From positions 179,457 through 243,456 of the forward strand of contig NZ_JAHQYH010000002.1 in NCBI RefSeq assembly GCF_019061205.1: 64,000 nucleotides of DNA. Direction: 5' to 3'. The translations under genes and the position numbers were made by a program. Of the stretch, positions 8,791-19,400 are shown piece by piece (position 1 is the stretch's first letter; each line of letters starts with the position of its first letter). The notes below the pieces were generated by a model. That model saw only the letters and a list, made by a program, of their open reading frames with translations, ran no database searches and was not told where the DNA came from. The stretch is from Apilactobacillus waqarii (lineage in GTDB: Bacteria > Bacillota > Bacilli > Lactobacillales > Lactobacillaceae).

Positions 8791-9591
8791 ATGACAACTA
8801 CAACATTAGAATTAACCGCAACCGAAGAAAAATTAGCAAACGCATTATTTGAAGCATACAAGACCAAGAAGCCATTAAAAATGGATGAATGGGAAGACAT
8901 GGTGTCTGACGAAGAGGCATCATACAGAGTTCAAAGAAGATTAATGGAACTAAAAGGTGAGGATCTGGGAGGATACAAGGTCAGTTTGACTAGCAAGCAA
9001 ACACAAGACATGTTTAATTCAAACGAACCATTATACGGAGCTCAAGTTAAATCACACTTCGTCCAATCACCGGTATCATTATCACTGAAAAGTGAACTAA
9101 TGGATCCTCTGGCGGAAGTAGAGTTGGTCTTTAAGGCCAAAGAGCCATTATTACCAACCGATAGCCTAGAGGACCTTGCCAATAAGACCACTGTAGCCTC
9201 AGGAGTTGAGGTCCCAGACTCAAGATTTTCTGACTGGTTCCCATCACTGTCTAAGTACATGGTCATGTCAGACGCCGCGGTCGGCGGATACGTAGTCTAT
9301 GGAGAGGAATTCGATACCAACAGTTTCTCACTGGAAAACTTAGAGAACGTGACAACTACACTTACCCATGATGGAAAAGAGGTGGCAACTGGAACTTCTT
9401 CAGAAGTTTTAAGTAATCCACTGAATTCACTTCAATGGTTGGTCAAAAAACTAGATGAGCAAGATCTAAGACTAGAGGCAGGCCAAAGGGTATCTTCAGG
9501 AACCTTCCTGTTACCTCCACACCTAACCAAAGGAAAGTGGCGAGCAACCTTTAATCAAGGCTTTAGCGATGTAAACTTAGACGTTAAATAA
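8791..9591 (+). CDS. 2-keto-4-pentenoate hydratase / fumarylacetoacetate hydrolase family protein
   Basis: A 266-residue soluble protein of the MhpD/FAH fold family, whose members hydrate 2-hydroxypentadienoates, decarboxylate oxalocrotonate-like acids or cleave acyl-pyruvates using Mg2+. Supporting features are the N-terminal helical part with YRVQRRLMELKGE, the GYKVSLTS stretch, the acidic metal-site-like segment AEVELVFKAKEPL and the conserved G-V-EVPDSRFSDW block followed by AAVGGYVVYG. The true reaction is unknown; these pathways are not expected in this kind of bacterium. Its T-box leader implies control by the charging of one tRNA, hence a link to amino-acid metabolism, probably a keto-acid derived from that amino acid. 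It has its own terminator. Confidence 0.75.
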   Translation: MTTTTLELTATEEKLANALFEAYKTKKPLKMDEWEDMVSDEEASYRVQRRLMELKGEDLGGYKVSLTSKQTQDMFNSNEPLYGAQVKSHFVQSPVSLSLKSELMDPLAEVELVFKAKEPLLPTDSLEDLANKTTVASGVEVPDSRFSDWFPSLSKYMVMSDAAVGGYVVYGEEFDTNSFSLENLENVTTTLTHDGKEVATGTSSEVLSNPLNSLQWLVKKLDEQDLRLEAGQRVSSGTFLLPPHLTKGKWRATFNQGFSDVNLDVK

Positions 9592-9596
9592 AAAGC

Positions 9597-9636
9597 AAAA
9601 AAGAGAATTCCCAAAAGGGAATTCTCTTTTTGTTTT
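9597..9636 (+). terminator. Intrinsic terminator after the hydratase gene
   Basis: A 13-bp perfect stem around an AAAA loop (GAGAATTCCC/GGGAATTCTC core), with T runs after it. Confidence 0.9.
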
Positions 9637-9758
9637 TTGTAATATTTGTAATGTTACTCTTGATTTTGTTTAAGAAAAAGTAAAGGATGTAAACGTTGAT
9701 ATGACAGTACTTTTTAACAAAAATATCATTTGAGCCTTAAATAAATATTAAAATTTCC

Positions 9759-9787
9759 TTAACTTTTTTATGTGTTTTTGTTACAAT
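9759..9787 (+). promoter_or_regulatory. Predicted promoter of the first GH70 gene
   Basis: TTAACT at 9759-9764, a 17-base spacer, TACAAT at 9782-9787; short leader of about 40 bases. Confidence 0.55.
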
Positions 9788-9832
9788 AATGTTGCAAAAA
9801 TAATAATTTTATCATTGAATTAGGTGGTATTT

Positions 9833-12800
9833 ATGGACAATAATCAAGAGAAAAAATTACATTATAAGATGTACAAAAGCGGTAAGCAATGGATTATAGC
9901 GGGTATTTTATCAGCGACAATGTCAGTTGTATTTGCTGAAAACGTTAATAACACAGATGTTACTGCTAAAGCTGATCAAAATAACGTTACATACACAGGT
10001 AGTTACGCATCCAGCAATTCCGATAACGGGAAAAGTGCGTACTCAGCATCATCATACATAAGTGGAACTGATTCACTACCAGATTCCGCAAAATCTTCTT
10101 TTGCATCCAGTGCAAGCTCATCCAATAGCGTAAGCTCTTCTGCTTCTTCATTATCAAGTTCATCACAAACAGATACATCATCATCTAGCTCCAAAAACTC
10201 TGAACAATCAGTGAGTTCAAGTTCTTCATCTCAAAATGAAAGTTCACAAGCTAGCAATTCAAGTGAATCATCAAGCGTAAGTAATAGTTCATCACAAGCT
10301 AGTAATTCATCACAATCTTCAAATGCAGGTGACAGTTCAGCACAATCATCATTTGCATCTGTTTCTTTGAGTGTGCAATTGGCTTCAAATTCTTCCGATA
10401 GTTTGAAAGCACATACAAAGGAAATTGATGGAAAAACATACTTCTACGATTCAAACAATAATCAAGTGAAATCAGCATTAATTGAAGACAATGACACATA
10501 TTATTATTTTGGCGCTAATGGTTACTTAACTACATTCAATTCTAAATTCTCAGATGGATCAATCAATTCATCAGATAAGTTATCTATTTACACTCCGGAC
10601 GGAAAATCAATCACAAACATTGATGGATTTTTAACTGCCAACTCTTGGTACCGTCCAAAGAAAATTCAAGTTAGCGACACACAATGGAGAGATTCTACTA
10701 GCTCAGATTTTCGACCATTATTAAGTGTATGGTGGCCTAACAAGACTGTTGAAATTAATTACTTGAATTACATGAGTAAAAACGGTTTAGTTAGTGGTCA
10801 ATTCGACAGTAATAGTTCTGCTAATGACATCAATAACGCATCTGCCACTGTTAGATTAAACATTGAAAATAAGATTAAAGCTGATAACGGTAGCTTAGAA
10901 GAAATAAAATCTTTATTTACTACTTTTGTTAACTCTCAAGATGAATGGAATATTAATAGTGAAGACTATAATTCCGGTGATAGTTTACAAGGTGGGGCTC
11001 TTCTTTACGGAAACAACAGTCAAACGAAAGATGCCAATTCAAATTACAGATTACTTAATAGAAACCCAACGCAACAAGATGGAAAAGTAGATTATACACA
11101 CACAACGGATCCAGGTTTTGAATTCTTATTGGCAAATGATGTTGATAATTCCAATCCTGTTGTACAAGCTGAAACATTAAACTGGTTACATTACTTAATG
11201 AATTTCGGTTCAATAGTTAACAATGATAGTTCAGCTAACTTTGACGGTGTACGTGTGGATGCCGTTGATAATATGGATGCTGACGTTTTAAATATTATCA
11301 GTCAATACTTTAGAGATGCATACAAGATTAATGCAAATGACGTTAACTCAGACAATCATCTTTCTATTCTAGAAGACTGGAGTGGAAATGATCCATACTA
11401 TCAAAAAGATCATGGTACAAATCAAATGACCATTGATAGTGGTTACTTGAACTCATTGCGTTCAATTTTAATGTATAACCCTGCAGTAAGATCTGATATG
11501 TCCACAATTATTAATGCCGGTGTTGTAAATAGACAAGATGATAATACAACTAACCAAGCAATTCCTAACTATGAAATTGTTAGAGCCCATGATGCCGGTG
11601 TTCAAGACATCATTTCACAAATTATCATTGATAATATTGATCCTCACGCATCAGCTTCTAACCCTACATGGGAACAAATGAGAGAAGCGTTCAAGATATA
11701 TGATGCTGATGAAAATAGTGCTGTTAAGAAATATACACAATACAACATTCCAGCATCATATGCTTTGACTTTAACCAACAAAGACACAACTCCAAGAGTT
11801 TACTATGGTGACATGTATACAGATGGTGGCCAATTTATGGCCGAAAAGACACCATATTATGATTCAATTGCTGAAATGCTTAAATCAAGAGTTAAATACG
11901 TTGCCGGTGGTCAACACATGGAAGCAGTTAAGGTTAACAATGGCGAAGATACTATTCTTACTTCCGTTAGATATGGTAAGGATGCATTAAACGCGGATGA
12001 TTTAGGTGACAGTTTAACCAGAACATCAGGAATTGCTGTTGTTGAAAGCAACAATCCTACTTTGACCCTTTCTGCTAAAGATAAGGTTGTTATTCACATG
12101 GGTGCCGCTCACAAGAATCAAGAATACCGTCAACTATTAACAGCCTCAAATTCAGGTATTGATACTTTTGATAGTGACAGCTCTACTGGATATGCAGTTG
12201 TCCGTACTGATGACAATGGTGACTTAACATTGGATGGAAGTACCATTAAGGGTTACTCAACTCCACAAGTATCCGGATATCTATCAATGTGGGTTCCTTT
12301 AGGAGCTGCAGATAACCAAGACATTAGAACTGCACCAAGTTCAACTCCAACAACTGATGGCCAATCAATTCATTCTAATGAGGCATCAGACTCAAATGTT
12401 ATCTTAGAAGCATTTTCTAACTTCCAAGATTTTTCCCAAACACCTGACCAATATGAAAATGTTGTTATTCAAAAGAATGCAGAAGATTTTAAGAATCTAG
12501 GATTTACCTATCTAGAATTGCCACCACAATATCGTTCAACAACTGATGGTTCATTTATTGATTCAGTGGTACAAAATGGTTATTCATTTAACGATAGATA
12601 TGATCTAGGATTTGGCACACCAACTAAATACGGTACTGCTGAACAATTAATGGACGCCATTAAGGCATTACATGCACAAGGTATTAAAGTGTTAGCAGAT
12701 ATTGTTCCTGATCAAATATATTCATTACCTAACCAACAAATTGTTAATGCAACTAGAACAAATGCTTATGGGAATGCGGATGCTAATTCAAATCTTATTA

Positions 12801-15800
12801 ATAGTTTGTATGATGCATTCAGTAAGGGTTCCGGAACTGACTATCAATATAAGTATGGTGGGGAATTCCTAGAACAACTACAAAAACTATATCCTGATTT
12901 ATTTACTACAAAACAAATTTCAACAGGTCAGCCAATTGATGCTTCTAAGAAACTGAAAGTTTGGACCGCTGAATACTTAAACGGTTCTAACATTCAAGGC
13001 CGTGGAGCTGGATATGTATTAAGTAGTACACCAAATTCAAACTACTTTACTGTTACAGATGACGGAAATACCAATATCAAGACTTCTAATTTACCAAATG
13101 AATTATTAGGTAATAATGTCGAATACGGTTTGAAAGTTATTGATGGTAAGAGTAAATATGTATCAACTAGTGGTTACATTGCTAAAAATACCTTTATCCA
13201 AGATGATAATGGTAATTGGTACTATGTAGATAATGACGGTGACTTTGCTACTTCTCCACAAGTAATCAATGGGAATAAGTATTTCTTCCTATCAAACGGT
13301 GTTAACTTAAGAGATTTTGTTTCGGTTAATAGTGATGGAACAATGAACTACTACCAAAATAATGGTTACATGGCTCAAACCTCAGCATATTACTTCAGTA
13401 AGAACATAAATCAAATGCTACACGTAAATGATAAGGGAACATTGGATACTGGAATTGTTAATATTCATGGAAATACTCAATATTTTGATGAAAATGGATA
13501 TCAAATTAAAGGTGACATCGTTAACTTTAATGGTACAAGTATGTATTTTGACGATGGATCTGGAAACTTAGTTACCGATAGATTCATTTCATTCAACAAT
13601 GGTTGGTATTATGCAGATTCAAATGGTGCCTTGGTAAAAGGATTACAACGTGTAAGACATGAGAACCTTTACTTTGACGACACTGGTATGCAAGTCAAGG
13701 GAGCAATAGTAACATTGAACGGTCACAAAATGTACTTTGATGAAAATAATGGGGAACTATCTCAAGGCAAGTTTGTATTATTCGATGGAAATGTATACTA
13801 TGCTGACGACAATGGCTACCTTGTTACTGGCTACCAAAACATTAATGGTAAAAACTTATACTTCAATTCCGATGGAGTACAAGTGAAAGATCAATTTATT
13901 AATGTTTCCGGTGAAAATGTTTACTTCAACGGAAAAGATGGTTCAGAGGTTATGAATGACTTTATTATTCATGATGGTAAAGAATACTATGCTGATAACC
14001 AAGGACATCTTGTAACTGGATATCAGTTAATTAATGGTCAACACATGTACTTTAATGAAGATGGATCACAAATCAAGGATGTTATCGTTAATCTTAATGG
14101 AAACCTAATGTACTTTGATAAAGATACAGGAGCTCAAGTTAGCAACCGTTATGTTTTATATAATGGAAACGTATTTTATGCGAATAACGACGGTACTTTA
14201 GTAACTGGATATCAACATATTGGTGACAATTACCTATACTTCAATTCTGATGGAACTCAAGTGAAGGGACAATTTGTCAAAATTAACAATGAAGACAAGT
14301 ACTTCAATGAATCAGACGGATACCAAGTTACAAATAACTTTGTATTTAACGATGGTAATATTTATTATCTAGATGCAGAAGGACTTAAAGTAACTGGATA
14401 CCAACAAATCGATGGACAAGAAATGTACTTTGATAATGACGGTATTCAAGAAAAAGGTAAGTTTGTAAACATCAACGGTAAGAACCTTTATCTAGACGGA
14501 CAATCAGGTGCGGTTGTATCTGATAGATTCATTATTAATGATGGAAATGTTTACTACGCCGGGGATGATGGACAACTTGTTAAAGGTGTGCAACGTATCC
14601 AAAATCACCAATTACTATTTGATCAAAATGGAGTTCAAGAAAAAGGTAAATATGTATTTAATGATGATGGAACCATTTCATACTATGATGCTAAAGATGG
14701 TTATTTAGTTACATCTGACATGACTGTTGATGGAAGAACAATTCACTTTAATGAAAATGGCCAAATGAACATGCCACAATACTTCATAACAATAAATGGA
14801 AAGACTTATCATTTGGATGGCAATAACAAGACAACTAAGGGCCTTATTGTTATTAACGATAATAAATATTTCTTTGATGAAAATGGGGTTATGAAACAAA
14901 GCCAAGACGTTGTAGTAGGCGGCATTACTTACCATGCTGACAATGATGGTGTATTGACAACTATTAGCAACGAAACCAATGGATCATCAACTGGTAATGG
15001 AACACAAAAAAGTTCATCTGCTAATAGCAACGCAGCAAGTGACAACGAACAAGCAAGTCCAAGTGCACAAAGTAGCTCAGTGAGTCATGAAACACAAGCA
15101 AGCTCAAGTGCACAAAGTAGCTCTGCAAGCCACGAAGAACAAGCAAGCTCAAGTGCACAAAGTAGCTCTGCAAGCCACGAAGAACAAGCAAGTTCAAGTA
15201 CCCAAAGCAGTACTTCAAGTCATGAACAACAAAGTAGTTCAAGCGCCCAAAGCAGTTCATTAAGCCACGACGAACAAGCAAGCTCAAGTGCTCAAAGTAG
15301 CTCAGCAAGTCATGAAGAACAAGCAAGCTCAAGTGCTCAAAATAGCTCAGCAAGTCATGAAGAACAAGCAAGCTCAAACGCACAAAGCAGTGCTTCAAGT
15401 CATGAACAACAAAGTAGTTCAAGTGCGCAAAGCAGCTCAGCAAGTCATGAAGAACAAGCAAGTTCAAGTGCTCAAAGTAGTTCAGCAAGTCATGAAGAAC
15501 AAAACAGTTCAAATGTAAAAAGTAGTGCTTCAAGTCATGGTGAACAAGGTAAGACAAGCGCTCATGAGAACGGAAATGGTGTTAGCCAAAACAAACCATC
15601 TCAATCTCATGCTAATGATGATTCTGATAAAGTATTGAGTAATAGGGAATTAACAACTAATAATCGAGTTTCCAACGATCATAGCGTTAATAATCAAACT
15701 ACTCAACGCGTAAGCAATGTAAATACTCTATCAAGAACTCAAACTCGTGAAAATCAAAAGATTCAAAGCAAGATGTTAACCACTAAGAGTTTGAAACAGG

Positions 15801-16246
15801 TTAATAAACAAGCTTCTTCACAAGAAAAACTAGTGAAGAAAGAGTTGAAGCAATTAGATAAACTAAAAGCTGAACTTAAGAAACATAGTTCAAAGAAACT
15901 TAAAAAAGAATACAATGCTTTGTTACAAAAATATAAGGCTAATAAGAAGTACTACTTAGCTCTTGTTGCTGAACAAAACACTGTTGAAAAATATCTAAAG
16001 AGTGCCAAGAATCTTAAAAAAGATCAAAAGGCATTGAATAGCTTGAACAAAAAGCTAGCTAAGGATAAGAAAGAATTAAAACACCATAGCAGCAAAAAGT
16101 TTAAGAAAGCTTACGAAAAGGATATGAAGGACGAAAAGAAACTTACCAAAGCCATCAAGAAATATAAGGGTGACGAAGCTAAGTTGAAGAAGTCCATTGT
16201 TAATAACTTTAAGAAAGCTTCATCAATGAAAAGTAAGAAAAGATAA
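9833..16246 (+). CDS. GH70 glucansucrase, branching-sucrase-like, with glucan-binding, Ser-rich and Lys-rich regions
   Basis: A 2137-residue secreted sucrose transglucosylase. I start at ATG 9833 (AGGTGG five bases upstream) rather than the GTG at 9824. The order is KxYKxGKxW signal, Ser-rich linker to about 190, one YG-type repeat, circularly permuted GH70 domain (about 235-1110), 63-residue glucan-binding repeats (about 1120-1705), eleven 15-residue Ser-rich repeats (1738-1902) and a Lys-rich helical end (about 1986-2137). Catalytic residues are nucleophile D476 (RVDAVDN), acid/base E514 (LEDWS) and D587 (RAHDAGVQ); their spacings of 38 and 73 equal those I know for GTF180. The permuted motif I comes last (DIVPDQIYSLP). 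AGV after the last Asp, where dextransucrases have SEV, suggests branching (alpha-1,2 or alpha-1,3) rather than linear synthesis; that is inference. Fructose would be released. Confidence 0.9.
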   Translation: MDNNQEKKLHYKMYKSGKQWIIAGILSATMSVVFAENVNNTDVTAKADQNNVTYTGSYASSNSDNGKSAYSASSYISGTDSLPDSAKSSFASSASSSNSVSSSASSLSSSSQTDTSSSSSKNSEQSVSSSSSSQNESSQASNSSESSSVSNSSSQASNSSQSSNAGDSSAQSSFASVSLSVQLASNSSDSLKAHTKEIDGKTYFYDSNNNQVKSALIEDNDTYYYFGANGYLTTFNSKFSDGSINSSDKLSIYTPDGKSITNIDGFLTANSWYRPKKIQVSDTQWRDSTSSDFRPLLSVWWPNKTVEINYLNYMSKNGLVSGQFDSNSSANDINNASATVRLNIENKIKADNGSLEEIKSLFTTFVNSQDEWNINSEDYNSGDSLQGGALLYGNNSQTKDANSNYRLLNRNPTQQDGKVDYTHTTDPGFEFLLANDVDNSNPVVQAETLNWLHYLMNFGSIVNNDSSANFDGVRVDAVDNMDADVLNIISQYFRDAYKINANDVNSDNHLSILEDWSGNDPYYQKDHGTNQMTIDSGYLNSLRSILMYNPAVRSDMSTIINAGVVNRQDDNTTNQAIPNYEIVRAHDAGVQDIISQIIIDNIDPHASASNPTWEQMREAFKIYDADENSAVKKYTQYNIPASYALTLTNKDTTPRVYYGDMYTDGGQFMAEKTPYYDSIAEMLKSRVKYVAGGQHMEAVKVNNGEDTILTSVRYGKDALNADDLGDSLTRTSGIAVVESNNPTLTLSAKDKVVIHMGAAHKNQEYRQLLTASNSGIDTFDSDSSTGYAVVRTDDNGDLTLDGSTIKGYSTPQVSGYLSMWVPLGAADNQDIRTAPSSTPTTDGQSIHSNEASDSNVILEAFSNFQDFSQTPDQYENVVIQKNAEDFKNLGFTYLELPPQYRSTTDGSFIDSVVQNGYSFNDRYDLGFGTPTKYGTAEQLMDAIKALHAQGIKVLADIVPDQIYSLPNQQIVNATRTNAYGNADANSNLINSLYDAFSKGSGTDYQYKYGGEFLEQLQKLYPDLFTTKQISTGQPIDASKKLKVWTAEYLNGSNIQGRGAGYVLSSTPNSNYFTVTDDGNTNIKTSNLPNELLGNNVEYGLKVIDGKSKYVSTSGYIAKNTFIQDDNGNWYYVDNDGDFATSPQVINGNKYFFLSNGVNLRDFVSVNSDGTMNYYQNNGYMAQTSAYYFSKNINQMLHVNDKGTLDTGIVNIHGNTQYFDENGYQIKGDIVNFNGTSMYFDDGSGNLVTDRFISFNNGWYYADSNGALVKGLQRVRHENLYFDDTGMQVKGAIVTLNGHKMYFDENNGELSQGKFVLFDGNVYYADDNGYLVTGYQNINGKNLYFNSDGVQVKDQFINVSGENVYFNGKDGSEVMNDFIIHDGKEYYADNQGHLVTGYQLINGQHMYFNEDGSQIKDVIVNLNGNLMYFDKDTGAQVSNRYVLYNGNVFYANNDGTLVTGYQHIGDNYLYFNSDGTQVKGQFVKINNEDKYFNESDGYQVTNNFVFNDGNIYYLDAEGLKVTGYQQIDGQEMYFDNDGIQEKGKFVNINGKNLYLDGQSGAVVSDRFIINDGNVYYAGDDGQLVKGVQRIQNHQLLFDQNGVQEKGKYVFNDDGTISYYDAKDGYLVTSDMTVDGRTIHFNENGQMNMPQYFITINGKTYHLDGNNKTTKGLIVINDNKYFFDENGVMKQSQDVVVGGITYHADNDGVLTTISNETNGSSTGNGTQKSSSANSNAASDNEQASPSAQSSSVSHETQASSSAQSSSASHEEQASSSAQSSSASHEEQASSSTQSSTSSHEQQSSSSAQSSSLSHDEQASSSAQSSSASHEEQASSSAQNSSASHEEQASSNAQSSASSHEQQSSSSAQSSSASHEEQASSSAQSSSASHEEQNSSNVKSSASSHGEQGKTSAHENGNGVSQNKPSQSHANDDSDKVLSNRELTTNNRVSNDHSVNNQTTQRVSNVNTLSRTQTRENQKIQSKMLTTKSLKQVNKQASSQEKLVKKELKQLDKLKAELKKHSSKKLKKEYNALLQKYKANKKYYLALVAEQNTVEKYLKSAKNLKKDQKALNSLNKKLAKDKKELKHHSSKKFKKAYEKDMKDEKKLTKAIKKYKGDEAKLKKSIVNNFKKASSMKSKKR
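13438..14720 (+). repeat. Tandem glucan-binding (YG/CW-binding) repeats, about 63 residues per unit
   Basis: Six to seven units of about 63 residues (189 bases) within the first GH70 protein. Units begin near VTGYQ-INGK and contain YF-DG and YYAD-G blocks. They belong to the glucan-binding/cell-wall-binding repeat type of glucansucrases and choline-binding proteins. Four consecutive units begin with VTGYQ (from about 13822). Confidence 0.8.
15044..15538 (+). repeat. Eleven tandem 45-bp repeats encoding Ser-rich 15-mers
   Basis: Exactly eleven units of 45 bases, each encoding a variant of EEQASSSAQSSSASH. The units are near-identical in DNA and so likely to vary in number between strains. Serine content near 55 percent makes glycosylation plausible. 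The repeats also create a spurious 178-residue reverse-strand open frame. Confidence 0.95.
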
Positions 16247-16270
16247 TCATTTTTTATCTGTTTAGATATT

Positions 16271-16306
16271 AAAAAAGAGAATGCCAAAAAAGCATTCTCT
16301 TTTATT
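16271..16306 (+). terminator. Intrinsic terminator after the first GH70 gene
   Basis: Stem AAAAGAGAATGC with GCATTCTCTTTT and a T run. Confidence 0.9.
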
Positions 16307-16409
16307 TTGTTAAAATTACGTTTCATAATCGTTACATTTATTATTCATTCCTTATTATGATAAGCTTTCCAGCCCGTTTAAATATTAAAAAACTGTTTCA
16401 TCGTTCTTA

Positions 16410-16442
16410 TGTTAAGTAAGTTAACATTTTTGCTGGTATAAT
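16410..16442 (+). promoter_or_regulatory. Extended -10 promoter and inverted-repeat operator candidate of the second GH70 gene
   Basis: TGGTATAAT at 16434-16442 is an extended -10 element. A perfect inverted repeat TGTTAA-N5-TTAACA covers 16410-16426, overlapping where the -35 region would be; no good -35 hexamer is present. This layout fits a repressor or activator site. Confidence 0.5.
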
Positions 16443-16489
16443 TGCTCATTAATTAAGAAAAATGAAGAGAATTCGGGGAGGGCTTTATC

Positions 16490-19400
16490 ATGAATTCTAT
16501 GAATAATGATAAGAAAATACATTACAAAATGTATAAATCTGGTAAACACTGGATTACTGCCGGTATTTTAACCGGTGCAATTGCATTAACTTTAATTAAC
16601 ATCGATAACCACAGCTTAACAGCAAGGGCTGACGAGCAAACTACTGTTACAACAACATCTACCAATAATTCAAATACAAATGACAATAAAAGCAATGTTC
16701 AAGAAGAAGGAGCCACTCAACAATCTACTTCATCATCAACAGCTTCTTCAAGTGCGTCTGCTTCTCAAAGTGCTAGCTCATCATCCGCTAGTTCATCTGC
16801 CGAATCAAGTGTTGCTGCTGCCAAGAGTGTGTCAGCTTCTTCAACATCAAGTTCAAGTGCTACAAACTCAGCAGCAGCTACTACCGCAACCGCAGCTACT
16901 ACCGCAACCGCTTCTGAAAAGACTGATAGTGCTGTTAATCCACAACTTTCAGCCAATGTATCTGATGCATTTAAAGCACATACAAAATACATTGATGGCA
17001 AGACTTACTACTACAACGACAATGTGATGCTAAAATCACAAGTTATTGAAGATAACGGAACTAAATACTACTTTGGTGACAACGGGGCTTTAACTAACTA
17101 CACCAACAACTTCGCTGCTGGAACAATCGCTGCATCTGATAAGACAGCTATCTATTCAGCTGATGATAAAAATATCACTAACGTTAATGGCTTCATCACC
17201 GCCGATTCTTGGTACCGTCCAAAACAAATTCAAGTTAACGACGGTCAATGGAGAGATTCTACTGAAAATGATTTCAGACCACTACTAAGTGTATGGTGGC
17301 CATCTCAAAAAGTGCAAATTGATTACTTGAATTACATGAGCAAACAAGGACTAGTTTCAGGTACTTTCAGTTCAAGCAATACTTCTGATCAATTAAATAC
17401 TGCATCAGCTACTGTAAGATTGAATATTGAAAAGAATATTCAAGCAAGTAATGGTAGCGTTGATAAGATTAAGACCATTTTTACTAACTTCGTAAATTCT
17501 CAATCACAATGGAACATGACTAGTGAAAACTACGATTTAAATGACGGATTCCAAGGTGGATCATTAATTTATGGAAATAATGACCTTACTCCAAACGCCA
17601 ATTCAGAATACCGTGTTATTAACAGAAATCCATCTCAACAAAATGGTGTCTTAAACTACAACAAGACTAGTTACATTGGTTATGAATTCTTATTGGCAAA
17701 TGACGTTGATAACTCAAATCCAACTGTTCAAGCTGAAACTCTTAACTGGTTATACTACATGATGAATTTTGGTACTATCACTCAAGACGATAAGAATGCT
17801 AACTTTGATGGAATTCGTGTCGATGCCGTTGATAATATGGACGCCGATATCTTAGACATCATTGCCGGATACTTTAAAGACGCCTACGGTATCAACAAGA
17901 ATGATAAAAACGCTAATGATCATTTAGCAATCCTAGAAGATTGGAGTGCCAACGACGCCCAATATCTAAAGGATAAAGGTTCTAACCAAATGACCATCGA
18001 TGGTGGTTACAAGGATGCACTAGCTAATGTATTAACTAACGATCCTAAAAAGCGTTCGGACATTGCTAAGCTAATTACTGCAGGTGTGGTTAACAGAAGA
18101 AAAGACAGTACTTACAATACTGCTATTCCTAACTACTCAATCGTAAGAGCCCATGATGCGGGTGTTCAAACAGTGATTGCTCAAATTATTCAAGACAAGA
18201 TCAATCCAACTGCAAATGGGTTAAACCCAACATGGGATGAAATTAATAAGGCATTCAAGATTTACAATGCCGATGAAAAGAGTACTAACAAGAAATATAC
18301 TCAATACAACATTCCTGCAGCTTATGCTTTAATGTTGACTAACAAGGATACAACACCACGTGTATACTACGGTGATTTGTACACTGATAATGGTCAATTT
18401 ATGGCAACAAAGACTCCTTACTACAACTCAATTAGTGCAATGCTAAAGGGTAGAGTGAAGTATGTTGCCGGTGGACAAGCTATGAAGACTGTTGCTGTTA
18501 ACAATGGTAAGGATAAAGTTTTGGTTTCAGTTCGTTTTGGTAAGGGTGCTAATGCCGTTACATCAAAGGGAACTAAGCAAACTAGAAAATCAGGAATTGC
18601 AGTTATTGAAAGTAACAATCCTAAACTTAAGTTAGGTAAGAAGGATAAGGTTGTTATTTACATGGGTGCTGCCCACAAGAACCAAGCATATCGTCCATTA
18701 TTGAAGACTACTAAGAACGGTATCGCAACATATGCAACTGATAAGAGTGCCAAGAAGAGTGTTGTTTACACAGATTCAAAAGGTCGCTTAATTCTTACTG
18801 GTTCAGCAATCAAGGGATACGCTAACCCACAAGTATCAGGATACCTATCAATGTGGGTACCAGTTGGCGCATCTGCAAAACAAGATGTTAGAACTGCTGC
18901 AAGTACAAAGGCAACTAAGGATGGTAAGTCATACCACTCAAACGCTGCTTTAGACTCAAACGTTATCTTTGAAGCTTTCTCTAACTTCCAAAGCATGCCA
19001 ACTAAGCAATCACAATACTCAAACGTTGTAATTGCTAAGAATGCAAAACTATTTGCTAATTTAGGATTCACAAACATTGAGTTGCCACCACAATATCGTT
19101 CAACAAACGATGGAACATTCTTGGACTCTACAGTTCAAAATGGATACTCATTTAATGATAGATATGACCTAGGATTTAACACACCAACTAAGTACGGTAC
19201 TGCAGAACAACTAACTACTGCGATTAAGGCATTGCATGCTCAAAACCTAAAGGTATTGATGGACTTTGTTCCAGATCAACTTTACATGTTGCCAAAACAA
19301 CAAGTTGTTTCCGCAACTCGTGTAAATCAATTGGGTGTTCTTAATGCTAAGACTAACCTAATCAACATGCTATATGATGCTTACAGTCAAGGTTCAGGTA

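Noticed and set aside
10003..10194. Reverse-strand open frames opposite the N-terminal Ser-rich linker
   Set aside because: Ser codons on the coding strand rarely give stops in reverse; there is no start signal and the composition is repetitive.
15021..15557. A 178-residue reverse-strand open frame opposite the Ser-rich repeats of the first GH70 gene
   Set aside because: It is a by-product of the 45-bp repeat on the coding strand: periodic, with no ribosome binding site and no recognisable product.
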